From positions 3,252,001-3,316,000 of the forward strand of contig NZ_CP102288.1 of NCBI RefSeq assembly GCF_025151535.1: 64,000 bases of DNA, read 5' to 3'. The notes under the pieces are model-generated. The model saw nothing but the letters and a program-made list of their open reading frames with translations. It was not told the origin of the DNA and searched no databases. Below are positions 1 to 9,205 of the stretch, piece by piece. This DNA comes from Segatella copri DSM 18205. Lineage in GTDB: Bacteria; Bacteroidota; Bacteroidia; Bacteroidales; Bacteroidaceae. Each line of letters starts with the position of its first letter. The stretch's first letter is position 1. The position numbers were made by a program, and so were the translations under genes.

Positions 1-18
1 TGATTTAACTAAGAAAAC

Positions 19-49
19 TTGCATCCTATTGCCTTTTTTCCTATATTTG
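19..49 (+). promoter_or_regulatory. Candidate Bacteroidota promoter
   Basis: A TTG at 19-21 (-33 element) is followed after 20 bp by TATATTTG at 42-49, matching the Bacteroidota -7 consensus TAnnTTTG. It would start a transcript near position 54 that runs through the 17-bp repeat array into the lipoprotein gene at 317, giving a leader of about 260 nt. Whether it serves that gene is inferred from direction only. Confidence 0.5.
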
Positions 50-93
50 CAATGTTCAAACGAAAGAACAGGACATGTAAGAGGGGTATAAGC

Positions 94-161
94 CCTATAG
101 TAAATGATAACCAATAGTAAATGATAAGCAATAGTAATTGATAACCAATAGTAAATGATAT
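94..161. repeat. 17-bp tandem repeat, four units
   Basis: Four head-to-tail 17-bp units lie at 94-110, 111-127, 128-144 and 145-161, close to CCAATAGTAAATGATAA, with one to three differences per unit. The core AGTAAATGATA recurs singly at about 907 and 2130, so the motif is scattered around this end of the window. The units fall between the promoter at 19-49 and the gene at 317. No other gene or structure is visible in 162-316 apart from a small GGCC-GAAA-GGCT hairpin near 250. Confidence 0.85.
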
Positions 162-316
162 CACTCCTCCCAACATATCATTTGTGTAATTGTAAAAGAT
201 GATTTAAACCGAAAGGTGTTTGTTTTTAAAAGCATCGGATGGTAATGGCCGAAAGGCTGGAATCTGAAGATGACAGGGTTAAATGATAATGAAAACAATT
301 AGTAAATGGTATAACT

Positions 317-799
317 ATGAAGAAGTATTTTATGATGGTCATCGCTATGACTATGATGACAATAGGATTTGTAAGTTGCAGTGCATCTGACGATGAAATG
401 GGTGAAACAGTTAGTCGCGTTACCACCGATGAGTCAGGTTTCTCTTTGCTCAGCTATTCCATGACTGCGGGCTCTGCCGTAAGCGAGGAGTCTAACAGTA
501 AGGCTGAGAATGATGAGAAGTTGGTTTGCAAGGTTCTTCCGGGTGGTCAGCTGATGCTGACTCATAAGAATGTAATCTTCGACCAAGGTACAAATATCAA
601 GTTTGCAACTCAGTTGGTTGGCAAGAAGTTGATCATTACCGAAACAGGTGATTATGGAAAGTCTGGTCAGTATGGTTATTATACGCTTGTTGCCAAGGTA
701 GGAACAGTTAAGGATGGTGACTATGTGATTGTTGTAATGCGCAATGATCACGCCCGTGAGGAGTTCAAGTTGAAGTATGACTCTTCCCGAGCTAATTAA
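317..799 (+). CDS. Small secreted lipoprotein, unknown function
   Basis: The 160-residue product begins with a lipoprotein signal peptide: a hydrophobic stretch then Gly-Phe-Val-Ser-Cys with the acylated cysteine near residue 21. The next residues are acidic (SASDDEMGE), as in surface-exported Bacteroidota lipoproteins. The mature part is hydrophilic and looks beta-rich; no family is recognised. The start is the ATG at 317, directly before the signal peptide. It stands alone on the plus strand after a long repeat-bearing leader. The gap 800-965 is AT-rich and holds only stray copies of AGTAAATGATA. A small envelope lipoprotein is likely, but its role cannot be read from the sequence. Confidence 0.7.
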   Translation: MKKYFMMVIAMTMMTIGFVSCSASDDEMGETVSRVTTDESGFSLLSYSMTAGSAVSEESNSKAENDEKLVCKVLPGGQLMLTHKNVIFDQGTNIKFATQLVGKKLIITETGDYGKSGQYGYYTLVAKVGTVKDGDYVIVVMRNDHAREEFKLKYDSSRAN

Positions 800-965
800 G
801 ATACATATAAATAGTAAAATTCAATTCAGATATATAATAAATGATATGAAGTTACAATTATAATGAATGGTATGTTGATGTATAATATACGAAGTTAAGA
901 CAAATGATAGTAAATGATATGTTTATTTAATAAAAGATGTCGCTTCTTTCGACCAGTCTAGTTTT

Positions 966-1775
966 TTACTTTCTGTTTTCATTTCCCCGTAATGCTTCCA
1001 TGAGCTGTTCTGGTGTACAGTCTTTTAATATCACCTTATTCTCTTTATCCAACAGGTAAATGGTTGGCATGGCTTTGAGCCCGTAAATCGTGCTCAAGCG
1101 GTTATCTGCTACGATGCGGAGCAGACTGAAGCCGGCTGGTATTGTCTGTTTGTTGAGCCATGCAGATATCTTGTGGCAGTTCTCGCAGTCAGGATCGTAG
1201 AAATATAAGATAACCTTCTTTTCCCGGTAATCGCTCAACTGATGAGTCTTGCCGTCTTCCAGCATAAAACTGATGTTGGTAGCCTGTGTGCCAGGCAAGT
1301 TCTTTCTTGCCTGTTTCAGTTTAAATTCTATTCTTTCTTTCTCGGTTACATCGAAGTATGGCGATTTAGCCATGTCTTCCAGAAATAGGGCATATACCCT
1401 GTCGTTGCGCATGGGCGACTCAGGGTTCTCATAATAATGCTCGATGAGGCTTTCAAACTTCTCTTTAGATGGCTTCTGCTGGTAAGCTTTGGCTGTAAAG
1501 GCAGCAATACCCTTCTGGGCTATTTCCTGGTCGAAACGTGCCAGAATATCGATGAAGTTGACAAAGCCCTGTTCTGCCATCTCCTTGTTTGCCAGTTCCA
1601 GGGTATCGGAAAAGTTGAAGTTGTCCCAATAGTGCTCACTCAGGTATGTTGCGCGTTGCTCTACGCTGCGCAGACTGTCTGGCAGAGCAGGGTATGGGAA
1701 ACTGTTCTGAGCCTTGGTTGGGGCTAAGGCTCCAACCAGCATGAAGCAACTGAGGAATATGAATCTTGCCATCAT
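966..1775 (-). CDS. DUF5106-type thioredoxin-like secreted protein
   Basis: The 269-residue product has a signal peptide (MMARFIFLSCFMLVGALA, cleavage after Ala-Gln). A helical region of about 140 residues typical of DUF5106 proteins follows, then a thioredoxin-fold domain. The redox motif is Cys197-Glu-Asn-Cys200, followed by His, and a Met-Pro-Thr supplies the cis-proline loop. It is probably a periplasmic thiol-disulfide oxidoreductase. The reading frame can be opened upstream at a TTG (1814), but that lies inside a repeat element and would spoil the signal peptide, so one of the two adjacent ATGs at 1775/1772 is preferred. Its promoter (1990-2020) is separated from the gene by a 168-bp hairpin element. 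Confidence 0.8.
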   Translation of the reverse strand: MMARFIFLSCFMLVGALAPTKAQNSFPYPALPDSLRSVEQRATYLSEHYWDNFNFSDTLELANKEMAEQGFVNFIDILARFDQEIAQKGIAAFTAKAYQQKPSKEKFESLIEHYYENPESPMRNDRVYALFLEDMAKSPYFDVTEKERIEFKLKQARKNLPGTQATNISFMLEDGKTHQLSDYREKKVILYFYDPDCENCHKISAWLNKQTIPAGFSLLRIVADNRLSTIYGLKAMPTIYLLDKENKVILKDCTPEQLMEALRGNENRK

Positions 1776-1803
1776 CTTTATATTGGAATTAATGATATTA
1801 TTT

Positions 1804-1971
1804 AAGTTTCGCAAGTTCAGGAGTTAAAGAAGTTAAAGGAGTTATCGCTCCCTACGGTCGCTGAGGAGTTAAGACAATAGCCTTTTTGGCGTAGTTCTTA
1901 AGCTGCAAGACATACGTCTTAACTCCTTAACTTCCTTAACTCCTTTAACTTCCTGATATGCGAAAGTTCAG
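1804..1971. repeat. Dispersed hairpin element, copy 1 (168 bp)
   Basis: The arms are built from 9-bp steps of the type AGGAGTTAA on the left and AACTCCTTA on the right, so the whole unit can fold back on itself. The core carries GGAGTTAAGAC paired with GTCTTAACTCC. A second copy lies at 14719-14879. The termini AAGTTTCGCA (left) and TGCGAAAGTTCAG (right) match those of the REP elements at 2251-2498 and 52964-56948. This copy occupies the 5' leader of the DUF5106 gene. Confidence 0.8.
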
Positions 1972-1989
1972 TGATATTACTAACGGGTG

Positions 1990-2020
1990 CAAAATTACAA
2001 AATAAAATTGAAAGTGGCAA
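1990..2020 (-). promoter_or_regulatory. Promoter of the DUF5106 gene
   Basis: On the minus strand TAATTTTG (1990-1997) is preceded after 20 bp by TTG (2018-2020). This matches the Bacteroidota -33/-7 arrangement and reads toward 1775. The predicted leader of about 210 nt contains the 168-bp hairpin element. Confidence 0.6.
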
Positions 2021-2031
2021 GGTTTTTATAT

Positions 2032-2085
2032 AAAAAAAAGCCGCGGAACTATAGAAGGTGAGATCACCTCGGCAACTACAGTTCC
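2032..2085 (-). terminator. Terminator at the end of the fimbrial operon
   Basis: On the minus strand an outer stem GGAACT/AGTTCC (2080-2085 with 2045-2050) encloses an inner stem GGTGA/TCACC (2057-2068). It is followed by GCGGC and eight T (A-run at 2032-2039). The stem plus T-run is a convincing intrinsic terminator for transcripts coming from the operon above 2499. Confidence 0.65.
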
Positions 2086-2250
2086 AACGACCAGTCTAGT
2101 TTTATTTATTGGTTCCCGCATACTATTTGTATAGTAAATGATAATTATTTTATTACCTATTTCATTGATATTTGGGGGCATTTAAATTTTGAAACGATAT
2201 GCGCCCCGATACAGATATATGAACTAAACTTTTCTTAAACTTATTACTGA

Positions 2251-2498
2251 CTCAAGTTTCGCATGTAAGCTCCATACGCCCTGAAAGGGCAGAAGCCCCT
2301 AGCCCAGGGCATCGCCCTGGGTTATTACGGACGCAAACCTGTCGCCCTGTAAGGGAAAAAGCTTTAAAACTCCAGACAAAACATAAGGCTTTTGCCCTTA
2401 CAGGGCGTCTTGCTGATTGCTATTATACCCAGGGCGATGCCCTGGGCTAGGAGCTTTTGGGCCTTCAGCCCGTTCTTGAACCACATGCGAAAGTTCAG
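2251..2498. mobile_element. Non-autonomous REP element (MITE of the RAYT family)
   Basis: This 248-bp segment carries the two outer ends of the RAYT element at 52964-53740 but no transposase gene. Its left part matches the right RAYT flank (CTCAAGTTTCGCATGTAAG, then GCCCTGAAAGGGC and CCCAGGGCATCGCCCTGGG palindromes). Its right part matches the left RAYT flank in reverse complement (GGGCCTTCAGCCCG, then CACATGCGAAAGTTCAG). It therefore looks like an internal-deletion derivative mobilised in trans. It abuts the TAA (2499-2501) of the last fimbrial gene, between that gene and the operon terminator. Confidence 0.85.
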
Positions 2499-4379
2499 TT
2501 ACTGATAGGTGAATTCAAACTTCTTGGCCTTTCCTTGGTTGAAGTTATCAGCCTTCAGCCAGAAGCATACCTTTTTGGCATTGCTGCGCACATTCCTCAA
2601 CTTAAAGGTATATGTATACTTTCTTTCTTCAGCCTTATAGGTAAACCAGCTGCCTGTTTTGCATTTGCCTTCCGTTTCGGCTTGAGTATCACCTATTTCT
2701 ACCTTCCAGTCTTCTGGGTAGATATCGTTGGATGCGATTTTGAAATTCACAGGCACCAGTTCGTCAGGATAATCCTTAGGAATGGTGATGGTGAAATCTC
2801 CTTCGCTGTTCAATTGGAAGTCATAACTAGCCTCACTCACACTATAGAGATGGATGTTTCTATTGAGTCCATGCACTTTGTCGATGAGGTGTATGATGCC
2901 CTCTCGCCAGGTCTTGTCTACCGTGTCCAATTTGTACTTAATGGTACCGGTACCGGTCTTTGATGCTTCGTTATAATCATAGCTGGTAACCACTGGCGCA
3001 GCTGCAGTTCCGAATGACAGGTTCTCAGTCCATAAAGCCACGAAATCCGTAGGCTTCTTGTCGGCTGCATCATCGCCCTTATAGGTGAATTCGATGAATT
3101 GTTCAGAACCGGAAGCTGCATTGGTGGTCTGATAGGTGCCCTCGTTGATGGCGAGTTCATAATTACCATCCTTCACTCCCGGAATGTATTGTTCCACTCT
3201 AATCCAAGGGTTATTGACCGGTGCACCTTTTATCGCTTCCTCAGAACTTCCTTTGCCATAGCTTTCGTCCAGTTTGTCTATGATGATTCTGTATTCATAG
3301 TTACGCTTGATGGCGTATGGCTTGTTGTTTTTATCCTGAAGGTATATGAAATAGAATTTACCATTATACCTTATAGTAACCTTAGCAGGGTCAGTTGGCA
3401 AGTTACTTTCTTCAAAGGCTGCTGTCGGATTGTACATTTGCCCATTGCTACCTTTCAGTCTCTTAGTGCTTACGGATGGTGTTATATATGTAGCATTCCA
3501 TGTCCAATCTTTGCCTCCTGTAGTATCATCGAACTTCAGACTGTCTCGATTGAATGGTGCTATAGTTCCGTATTGTACACCATTGAAAACAGATATTCCG
3601 AAATCGCTGCTTTTAAGGTTCGGGTTTGCTTTTTTAGCCGCGTCGCTCCAAACGGCAGAAATCTTCGCTCTGTCTCTTATAAGATGGATGATGTAGTCTT
3701 TTTGTTTGTCGGTATTGGTAAGATACTCCTTCAGTTGATTAGGGGTGTCTCTTTTGATATATCCCCAATAGCGAGTCATCACATGTTGCAGTTCTGTATG
3801 ATTTGTCTCGAAAGTTGTCATAAGCATGTTTTCATGCATTCCTACCCATTTCCATTGAACGTTATGCCCGTCTTCATCTATATCGTTAAGGGAATTATAT
3901 TGTTCAGTAGCGTTAGCTACTAAGTGGATACGAGAAGTCTTGTTTGGGATTTCTGCCTTGAAATCTCTAAGTACTGAACTTCCGTCCCCATTTATGTCAC
4001 CTCCTGATACAGCGGTACTGTCTTGCTCAGCTTTTTTCTCACTTGTGATCCAGTAATTACCATCATTGTCTCTATAAAACCCTTTGATGGGGTTGAACTG
4101 ATCTTTAATATTTCCAAAACCAACAAATTGGCCTTCGTTGTCGAAGCAGAATAGTTTTAAATCATCTTTACTTCTAATACCTTCGTTCATGTAAACAGTA
4201 CTTCTTGTAGCTGTTTGCTTCTCGAAGCTAGGTATGGCTATATTGAAGTGAGCGGTATAGTAACCATCTTCAGCCTCGTTGCTTGAAGTCTCGTTGTCTA
4301 CTATACAATCGGTGCAGGCTGTCAACATAAATGTTAACAGCACTGCTATCATACCAATATGTAATCTTATTTGTTTCAT
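2499..4379 (-). CDS. Fimbrial accessory lipoprotein (fimbrillin-like), last gene of operon
   Basis: The 626-residue lipoprotein has a clear lipobox (Leu-Thr-Ala-Cys, Cys22) after a hydrophobic signal sequence. The mature N-terminus has the look of Bacteroidota fimbrillin-like proteins: an early beta-strand (HFNIAIPSF) and TATRS, the Arg-containing segment seen at Arg-gingipain-type maturation sites, then segments of the FCFDNEGQFV type. The C-terminal third is beta-sandwich-like with no named motif recognised. It is the most distal gene of the fimbrial operon, 14 bp after the gene ending at 4394. A minor or tip-associated pilus subunit is the best reading. The family assignment is by resemblance and position, not by a diagnostic motif. 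Confidence 0.65.
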   Translation of the reverse strand: MKQIRLHIGMIAVLLTFMLTACTDCIVDNETSSNEAEDGYYTAHFNIAIPSFEKQTATRSTVYMNEGIRSKDDLKLFCFDNEGQFVGFGNIKDQFNPIKGFYRDNDGNYWITSEKKAEQDSTAVSGGDINGDGSSVLRDFKAEIPNKTSRIHLVANATEQYNSLNDIDEDGHNVQWKWVGMHENMLMTTFETNHTELQHVMTRYWGYIKRDTPNQLKEYLTNTDKQKDYIIHLIRDRAKISAVWSDAAKKANPNLKSSDFGISVFNGVQYGTIAPFNRDSLKFDDTTGGKDWTWNATYITPSVSTKRLKGSNGQMYNPTAAFEESNLPTDPAKVTIRYNGKFYFIYLQDKNNKPYAIKRNYEYRIIIDKLDESYGKGSSEEAIKGAPVNNPWIRVEQYIPGVKDGNYELAINEGTYQTTNAASGSEQFIEFTYKGDDAADKKPTDFVALWTENLSFGTAAAPVVTSYDYNEASKTGTGTIKYKLDTVDKTWREGIIHLIDKVHGLNRNIHLYSVSEASYDFQLNSEGDFTITIPKDYPDELVPVNFKIASNDIYPEDWKVEIGDTQAETEGKCKTGSWFTYKAEERKYTYTFKLRNVRSNAKKVCFWLKADNFNQGKAKKFEFTYQ

Positions 4380-4393
4380 ATCATTAACCTTCT

Positions 4394-6286
4394 TTATTCT
4401 ATACCTTGATCCTCTATTTTCTCGATTTCATCTGGTGTCAAGTCATGTACGCAACGAACATAGGCTCCCTTGTAATTAGCGTTACTTTGTTCTTCAGACT
4501 TATCGCCATCGAATGTCCAGTAGGATTCACCTTGTAACAGATCATCAGGAATAGCGTTATTGCCTGATTGTAAACTAATAATTTTTTTAACCTCTTCTTT
4601 TGTAGGCAAACGCCAACCGCTTAGATCAAGGTCCTCGCCTTTCCTTGTCTTAGCCTTTTCTTTGTACTGTTCACAGTATTTCTTGGCTTCGTCGTTGCTG
4701 CCTATTGATTGCAACCTACTATTGATGGTTGAGGCAATGATGAAAGCAGGTGATACCGTATTGTCATTTTTATCTGATGGCTTTGCCACGCTATAGGTGT
4801 TACTACTCTTTGTCACTGAGTGTTGAATCGTGTATAGGCGTTTATTTTGCCATTGATTCAAAGTACCCGTACTTTCTACATTGAGTGAATAGATGGCAGG
4901 GTACTTCCTTACATTCACTTTCTGAGATTTGGAGCCGTCGTTAGTCTTTACGAGGAAGTTGATGTAGCTGATGGTATATTCTGGTTTGTTACCATGAATA
5001 TCTATCTTTCCTCGGTTATCGTCACCAACGCTTTTGTCAGACTGGCTGTTGATCTGACCAGCCAGGTTGTTATCCACTATCTTTTTACCATATTTATCAA
5101 AGTAATATCCTTCCTTTTCTGGTTGCTGAAAGATAGGGCAGGATGCAAACCAGTCGATGCACCAGTTATCTGTTCCCCAATCCATCGGTTCCTTGAGGTC
5201 CAGTTGGGTAGGATATACCACGAGGAAACTGGCTTTATCTCCCTTCACATAAGTTTCTTCTCCTTGCGTCCATTTCGTAATTTGCCACTTGAGATAACCA
5301 AGGTCGTCATCGTAATCAATATCTGTTTTGGTATCCAGATACTTGATGACGGCATTGACGGTATAGATATAGTTGCGGTCTAACTCCTTGTCACCCTGAG
5401 GGTCACGAACCGGTATCTTCAATTCCTTCGGAATATCAGGTTTAGAGTTGTCCTTATATTTAAAGTTGACCTTTGCTACAATCTGTGGCATTGTTTCCTG
5501 AGTTTCCCATTTGGTGGAATAACTGTAGGTGGTTACCGTGAAGACCTTATTCCCCTTCTCATCTTCTGCAGATGCTGCCGGGCTCCAGGTATTGTTGTCT
5601 GATATGATAGTTGGAGTTGCGGTTTGATCACCAGCAAAGATGGTAGTATTGGTATTGTAGTTGATGAGTTTCCACTGAACGTCAGAAATATGGTAATCCT
5701 TCACCGTAGAAGAGATGTTCAGCTTGATTTTGGCAGCCGCTCTTACCAGTTCTACCGGGATATTCTGTTCTGCCTTTTCTGTAATCTTGTATGAACCATG
5801 ACTGCTCATCAGAAACAGCTTCTTGCTGTTGTCTGTAGAGTAAGGCATCCAAATATCATCATCCTTCTGGGTAGCTTTCTGAAGTTCATCCAGGCTTTTG
5901 CCTTGCAGGCTCTGACTGGCGTTGGCTGCTGCATAGAATGCATAACTTTGACCTGATTGGAGGTTCAGGCTCTCCTTCCAGTTGCCCGAACCCAGTTCCT
6001 CTGCTTTGTTCTCTGCAGGGGCGTCGAACAGACTGTCTATTCTGCGTTCGCTGGATGACGGTCCGAACATCTTAAAGTCAAGAGAAGACAGAGTTTTTTC
6101 ATGAAGATTCTCTTCTTCCTTCACTCTTGTGGTCTGCAGGTCGTTGATCATGGGAGTCATGCTCAACTGTTGTGTAGCCGAACCGTTTCCCAGTTCGTCT
6201 TCAGCTGAGCATCCTGCCATGAGCCATCCTGCCGTAAGAGCCAAGATGCATTTTGCGAATCTTATGTCTATATATAACTTCTTCAT
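4394..6286 (-). CDS. Fimbrial tip-type lipoprotein with lectin-like C-terminal domain
   Basis: The product has 630 residues with lipobox Met-Ala-Gly-Cys (Cys26). The N-terminal half resembles fimbrillin-like subunits, with a VELVRAAAKIKL segment that recurs in these families. The C-terminal ~90 residues contain LSGWRLPTKEEV, later YWTFDG and a final AYVRCVHD. This is the pattern of the FISUMP/DUF1566-type, C-type-lectin-like fold. A tip adhesin presenting a small ligand-binding domain is therefore plausible, like the large terminal subunits of other Mfa clusters, but the ligand is unknown. The gene lies 24 bp after the preceding fimbrial gene and 14 bp before the next, so it is surely cotranscribed. 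Confidence 0.7.
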   Translation of the reverse strand: MKKLYIDIRFAKCILALTAGWLMAGCSAEDELGNGSATQQLSMTPMINDLQTTRVKEEENLHEKTLSSLDFKMFGPSSSERRIDSLFDAPAENKAEELGSGNWKESLNLQSGQSYAFYAAANASQSLQGKSLDELQKATQKDDDIWMPYSTDNSKKLFLMSSHGSYKITEKAEQNIPVELVRAAAKIKLNISSTVKDYHISDVQWKLINYNTNTTIFAGDQTATPTIISDNNTWSPAASAEDEKGNKVFTVTTYSYSTKWETQETMPQIVAKVNFKYKDNSKPDIPKELKIPVRDPQGDKELDRNYIYTVNAVIKYLDTKTDIDYDDDLGYLKWQITKWTQGEETYVKGDKASFLVVYPTQLDLKEPMDWGTDNWCIDWFASCPIFQQPEKEGYYFDKYGKKIVDNNLAGQINSQSDKSVGDDNRGKIDIHGNKPEYTISYINFLVKTNDGSKSQKVNVRKYPAIYSLNVESTGTLNQWQNKRLYTIQHSVTKSSNTYSVAKPSDKNDNTVSPAFIIASTINSRLQSIGSNDEAKKYCEQYKEKAKTRKGEDLDLSGWRLPTKEEVKKIISLQSGNNAIPDDLLQGESYWTFDGDKSEEQSNANYKGAYVRCVHDLTPDEIEKIEDQGIE

Positions 6287-6310
6287 GATGAATGTTATTT
6301 TCTGTTGTCT

Positions 6311-8056
6311 TTATAATACTTGTTCAAAGTGAATATCCTTACCGGCGAATTTGCCCTTCTTACATCCTTTATATTTGGAACCTGGATTCAGGATAAACTT
6401 ATCGTTTGGATATGTCGTCAGGAATACCTGCGCCTTTACATTGTGTGGCTTTGCCAGATCCAGTCTGTTCTTTGGCACGACATAGAAGTAGAGCGTCTTC
6501 TTCTCACCACTTTTATTGATGATGAAATCATCTATATGATAAGTATATCCAATAACATTGTCTCCATCGTTTTTGTCTGAAATGTTTGGATCGTAAACCG
6601 GATCTTTATGATCATCATAGTTGCCATCCTTATTGCATTCTACGAATCCGAACATCGGGTTGTCTGTCTGGAGAATCCAAGGCTTACCTTTGGTATCGAT
6701 ATCCTGGAGCGTAATCATCGGTCCGCGTTTTGGGAAACCGTAATATACCTTGTAGCCCCAGTCTGTCTTTCCGCTGTCAGGGATTTCAACATTCGTAGAG
6801 GCATCGATGAAATCGAATGTTCCTCCATCCTTCCATTCCTGAATGGTAGGAGTAACGGTGAGCTTGCCCATCTGTCCGTTGAGGAAGTAACCATAAACTA
6901 CCAGTTCTCTGTTTCTGATGGCATTTCCTTTAGAAGGAATATTGAAGGTCTCGTGCTTCTCGGTTGCTCCGCCATCTAATGAATAGTAGATGGTGCCTTG
7001 GATGGCTTTGTTGGTTTCACGGAGATAACAGAGATCATGAGATTTGATTCCTTCCTTATTAAGAGCATCCAGATATTCCTGGGCAGACTGATTCTTTTTG
7101 ATGAAACTCTCAGGATTATCCACTTCCTTGATATCCGTGTTCTCTACACCTGCCAGTTTCAGAGTGTCTGATACGTAGGTTGTAGCCGAATTGTATTTCT
7201 GACTTGTAACGTCCTGGTTGTAACCATTCTCGTTATATGTCGCTTCGTCTGGGAAAACATAGCTGGCAGTAGGAATGGTATTGCCTTCTACCTCTATTCT
7301 TATTACCTTTACCTGACTGGTGTTGGCATCAGTACCCTTTTTGCGGGCAAAGTAAAAATGGAGTTTCGAAACTGCGCGAACCAAAGGAATCTTGATGCCT
7401 TTGTCTTTGGCTCCTTCTTCTGTATCAGCCACATGGCTGTCTACAGAGATTTGAGTGATGGCACGGGAGATAGGGAGTCCCTTTTCCTTTGAAACCTCTT
7501 TTGTTTCTGCAGTACCATCGCCATTGATACCGAAAGGTGAGGTAAAGCTGACTTCTTTCAGATCTTTGCGGGTAACAGAACTGAGGTCTTTGCCTTTCAT
7601 CTGGTCCGGCATGTTGATGCTCTCAGAGTTTGCCAGGATGTAAAGGTCGATATTCTTTACTTCTTCGCCGCCAATCTTTCTCAGGAATCGGAGGTTCAGG
7701 GTATAGTTACCGTTCTTCACTTCGCTCAGCGTCTCTGCTTTATAAGAGATAGGAGTGGCTTCATCGCCGGTATTTGATTTGAACACCCACACCTTGATGT
7801 TATGGATGTCGCTCTCCTGAGTAGGATTCGCATCAGTCTCATTGTCGGCAAGAGCCTTTCCGCTAGTTTCTCCGGCTCTGGTACTGTTTCCGGTGCCGGT
7901 AGAGAAACTGAGGCTCAGATAGGCATTGTCGCTTTGAGCTGTTTCTGTATTTTCGTTCTCTGAACAGGATGCCATTGCGCCTACCATGAGCAAAGCAGCG
8001 AGTGCCATACACACTGGGCGTGTCATCTTGGTCAGAGTAGATTGATAGCGTTTCAT
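6311..8056 (-). CDS. Fimbrillin-family minor subunit lipoprotein
   Basis: The product has 581 residues with lipobox Ala-Met-Ala-Ser-Cys (Cys31). The mature N-terminal region follows the fimbrillin (FimA/Mfa-like) plan. There is an opening strand AYLSLSFSTGTG, a Thr-Arg-Ala-Gly segment at about residue 60 suited to Arg-specific donor-strand maturation, then IKVWVFKSNTG and LYILAN, all typical of the N-terminal beta-sandwich. SRAITQISVD and LVRAVSKLHFYF mark the second sandwich. It sits between the anchor gene (ending 8090) and the lectin-domain gene. A minor shaft or adaptor subunit is inferred. An internal Met11 is an alternative start with the same signal peptide. Confidence 0.72.
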   Translation of the reverse strand: MKRYQSTLTKMTRPVCMALAALLMVGAMASCSENENTETAQSDNAYLSLSFSTGTGNSTRAGETSGKALADNETDANPTQESDIHNIKVWVFKSNTGDEATPISYKAETLSEVKNGNYTLNLRFLRKIGGEEVKNIDLYILANSESINMPDQMKGKDLSSVTRKDLKEVSFTSPFGINGDGTAETKEVSKEKGLPISRAITQISVDSHVADTEEGAKDKGIKIPLVRAVSKLHFYFARKKGTDANTSQVKVIRIEVEGNTIPTASYVFPDEATYNENGYNQDVTSQKYNSATTYVSDTLKLAGVENTDIKEVDNPESFIKKNQSAQEYLDALNKEGIKSHDLCYLRETNKAIQGTIYYSLDGGATEKHETFNIPSKGNAIRNRELVVYGYFLNGQMGKLTVTPTIQEWKDGGTFDFIDASTNVEIPDSGKTDWGYKVYYGFPKRGPMITLQDIDTKGKPWILQTDNPMFGFVECNKDGNYDDHKDPVYDPNISDKNDGDNVIGYTYHIDDFIINKSGEKKTLYFYVVPKNRLDLAKPHNVKAQVFLTTYPNDKFILNPGSKYKGCKKGKFAGKDIHFEQVL

Positions 8057-8089
8057 GTTTTCTTTCTTTTACTTATACTTCTTTCTTTT

Positions 8090-9205
8090 TTATTTTCCCA
8101 GGTCGGCATTCTGAAGATTCAGAACCCAGTTGTTTACCTTGATTCTTGCATCCATGCTGTAGGTAGAACTTGGAGCTGGCACGTAGAATACCAGGGTGTA
8201 ATGGTCCTGACGGTCCAGATACTGCTGGTCGCTCCAGTCTTTGCCGTAGCGGTCGCTGGCACAGAGTGAGAGGAACCAAGGCAGGGAGTGGTTGAAGATG
8301 ACTTTGTTGATGCGCTTGTCTGTGATGACGATGCGCTTGTCATCATATTGGCTGGATCCGTCGGCAGCGCGACTCTTGTTGTCATCTTTGGTTTCGAACA
8401 TACGTGATGATGACAGGTCGTAAACCAGCGCCTTTTCTACGTCTTCGCCTTCTACCTCGGTCTTGCCGCTGTGGTTTTCTACCAGTTTCTTCTCATAAGG
8501 AAGATAGGTGATTGCCTTTGGCTTTACCTTGTCGCCCTTATAGTCGAGTAGGGCAGCGGAACCTTTGATTTCTACATCGAAGTTTTCGGCTGTGAATCCT
8601 TCCTGGTCGGGTTCGAATGGAAGCATCACCACGCGGTATGTCTTGGTACACTTCATCAGACTCAATTTTCCCTGCACATCGTTTTCTCCATCAAAGTTGA
8701 GGGAGTCTTGTGCGGTATAGAGGGCGGTGAAGTGCTTGTCGTTAACGGATTCTTCTTCGTTTTTTTTGCCCATTTCCTCTTGCAGGTCGTTGATGGTAGA
8801 GATACCTGGGGTAAGTTTAGTAAAGCTAAACTCGGTCTCATCATCATCTTCGGCTCTTGTTCCCATTGCGGCAGGCTGCTTGTCACGAGCCAGGCAGACG
8901 AAGGTATACTTGCCTGCTTGCAGGTCTGTGATTTCCATCTTATGACCTGTTTCAAACTTGTCAGCCGACTCGGTATAGTTATCTACGAACTTACCGTTCT
9001 TGTCGAATACATAAACGTTGAGGTTCTTCACCTCAGCAGAGAAAGCATCTGCCTCTTTCACATTATAAGTATAGTCGAATTTGAGCGACAACTTAGCTGT
9101 AGGGCAGCTCGTGATATCATCTTTCATGCATGATGAAAGAGAAGTGAGTGCGATGGCTGAGATGCAAACCAGCTTGCAACATTTGTTGTTGAGGAAATGT
9201 GCCAT
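8090..9205 (-). CDS. Mfa2/FimB-family fimbrial anchor lipoprotein
   Basis: The 371-residue lipoprotein has lipobox Leu-Ser-Ser-Cys (Cys26), directly followed by MKDDITSCP. That cysteine-containing start is characteristic of the FimB/Mfa2 anchor family (PF08842-type). Later features fit: LNVYVFDKNGKFV, a mid-protein beta-sandwich, and a C-terminal strand IKVNNWVLNLQNADL. In Porphyromonas, Mfa2 ends and anchors the Mfa1 fibre in the outer membrane and limits its length. The gene directly follows the Mfa1-like shaft gene, the same order as in mfa clusters. The 340-bp gap between them holds two hairpins that may reduce read-through. Confidence 0.85.
   Translation of the reverse strand: MAHFLNNKCCKLVCISAIALTSLSSCMKDDITSCPTAKLSLKFDYTYNVKEADAFSAEVKNLNVYVFDKNGKFVDNYTESADKFETGHKMEITDLQAGKYTFVCLARDKQPAAMGTRAEDDDETEFSFTKLTPGISTINDLQEEMGKKNEEESVNDKHFTALYTAQDSLNFDGENDVQGKLSLMKCTKTYRVVMLPFEPDQEGFTAENFDVEIKGSAALLDYKGDKVKPKAITYLPYEKKLVENHSGKTEVEGEDVEKALVYDLSSSRMFETKDDNKSRAADGSSQYDDKRIVITDKRINKVIFNHSLPWFLSLCASDRYGKDWSDQQYLDRQDHYTLVFYVPAPSSTYSMDARIKVNNWVLNLQNADLGK

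Noticed and set aside
950..2103. CGACCAGTCTAGTTTT present at 950 and 2088 as borders of a mobile segment
   Set aside because: Both copies lie just beyond minus-strand gene or terminator ends and no recombinase or further flanking similarity was seen, so an insertion cannot be supported.
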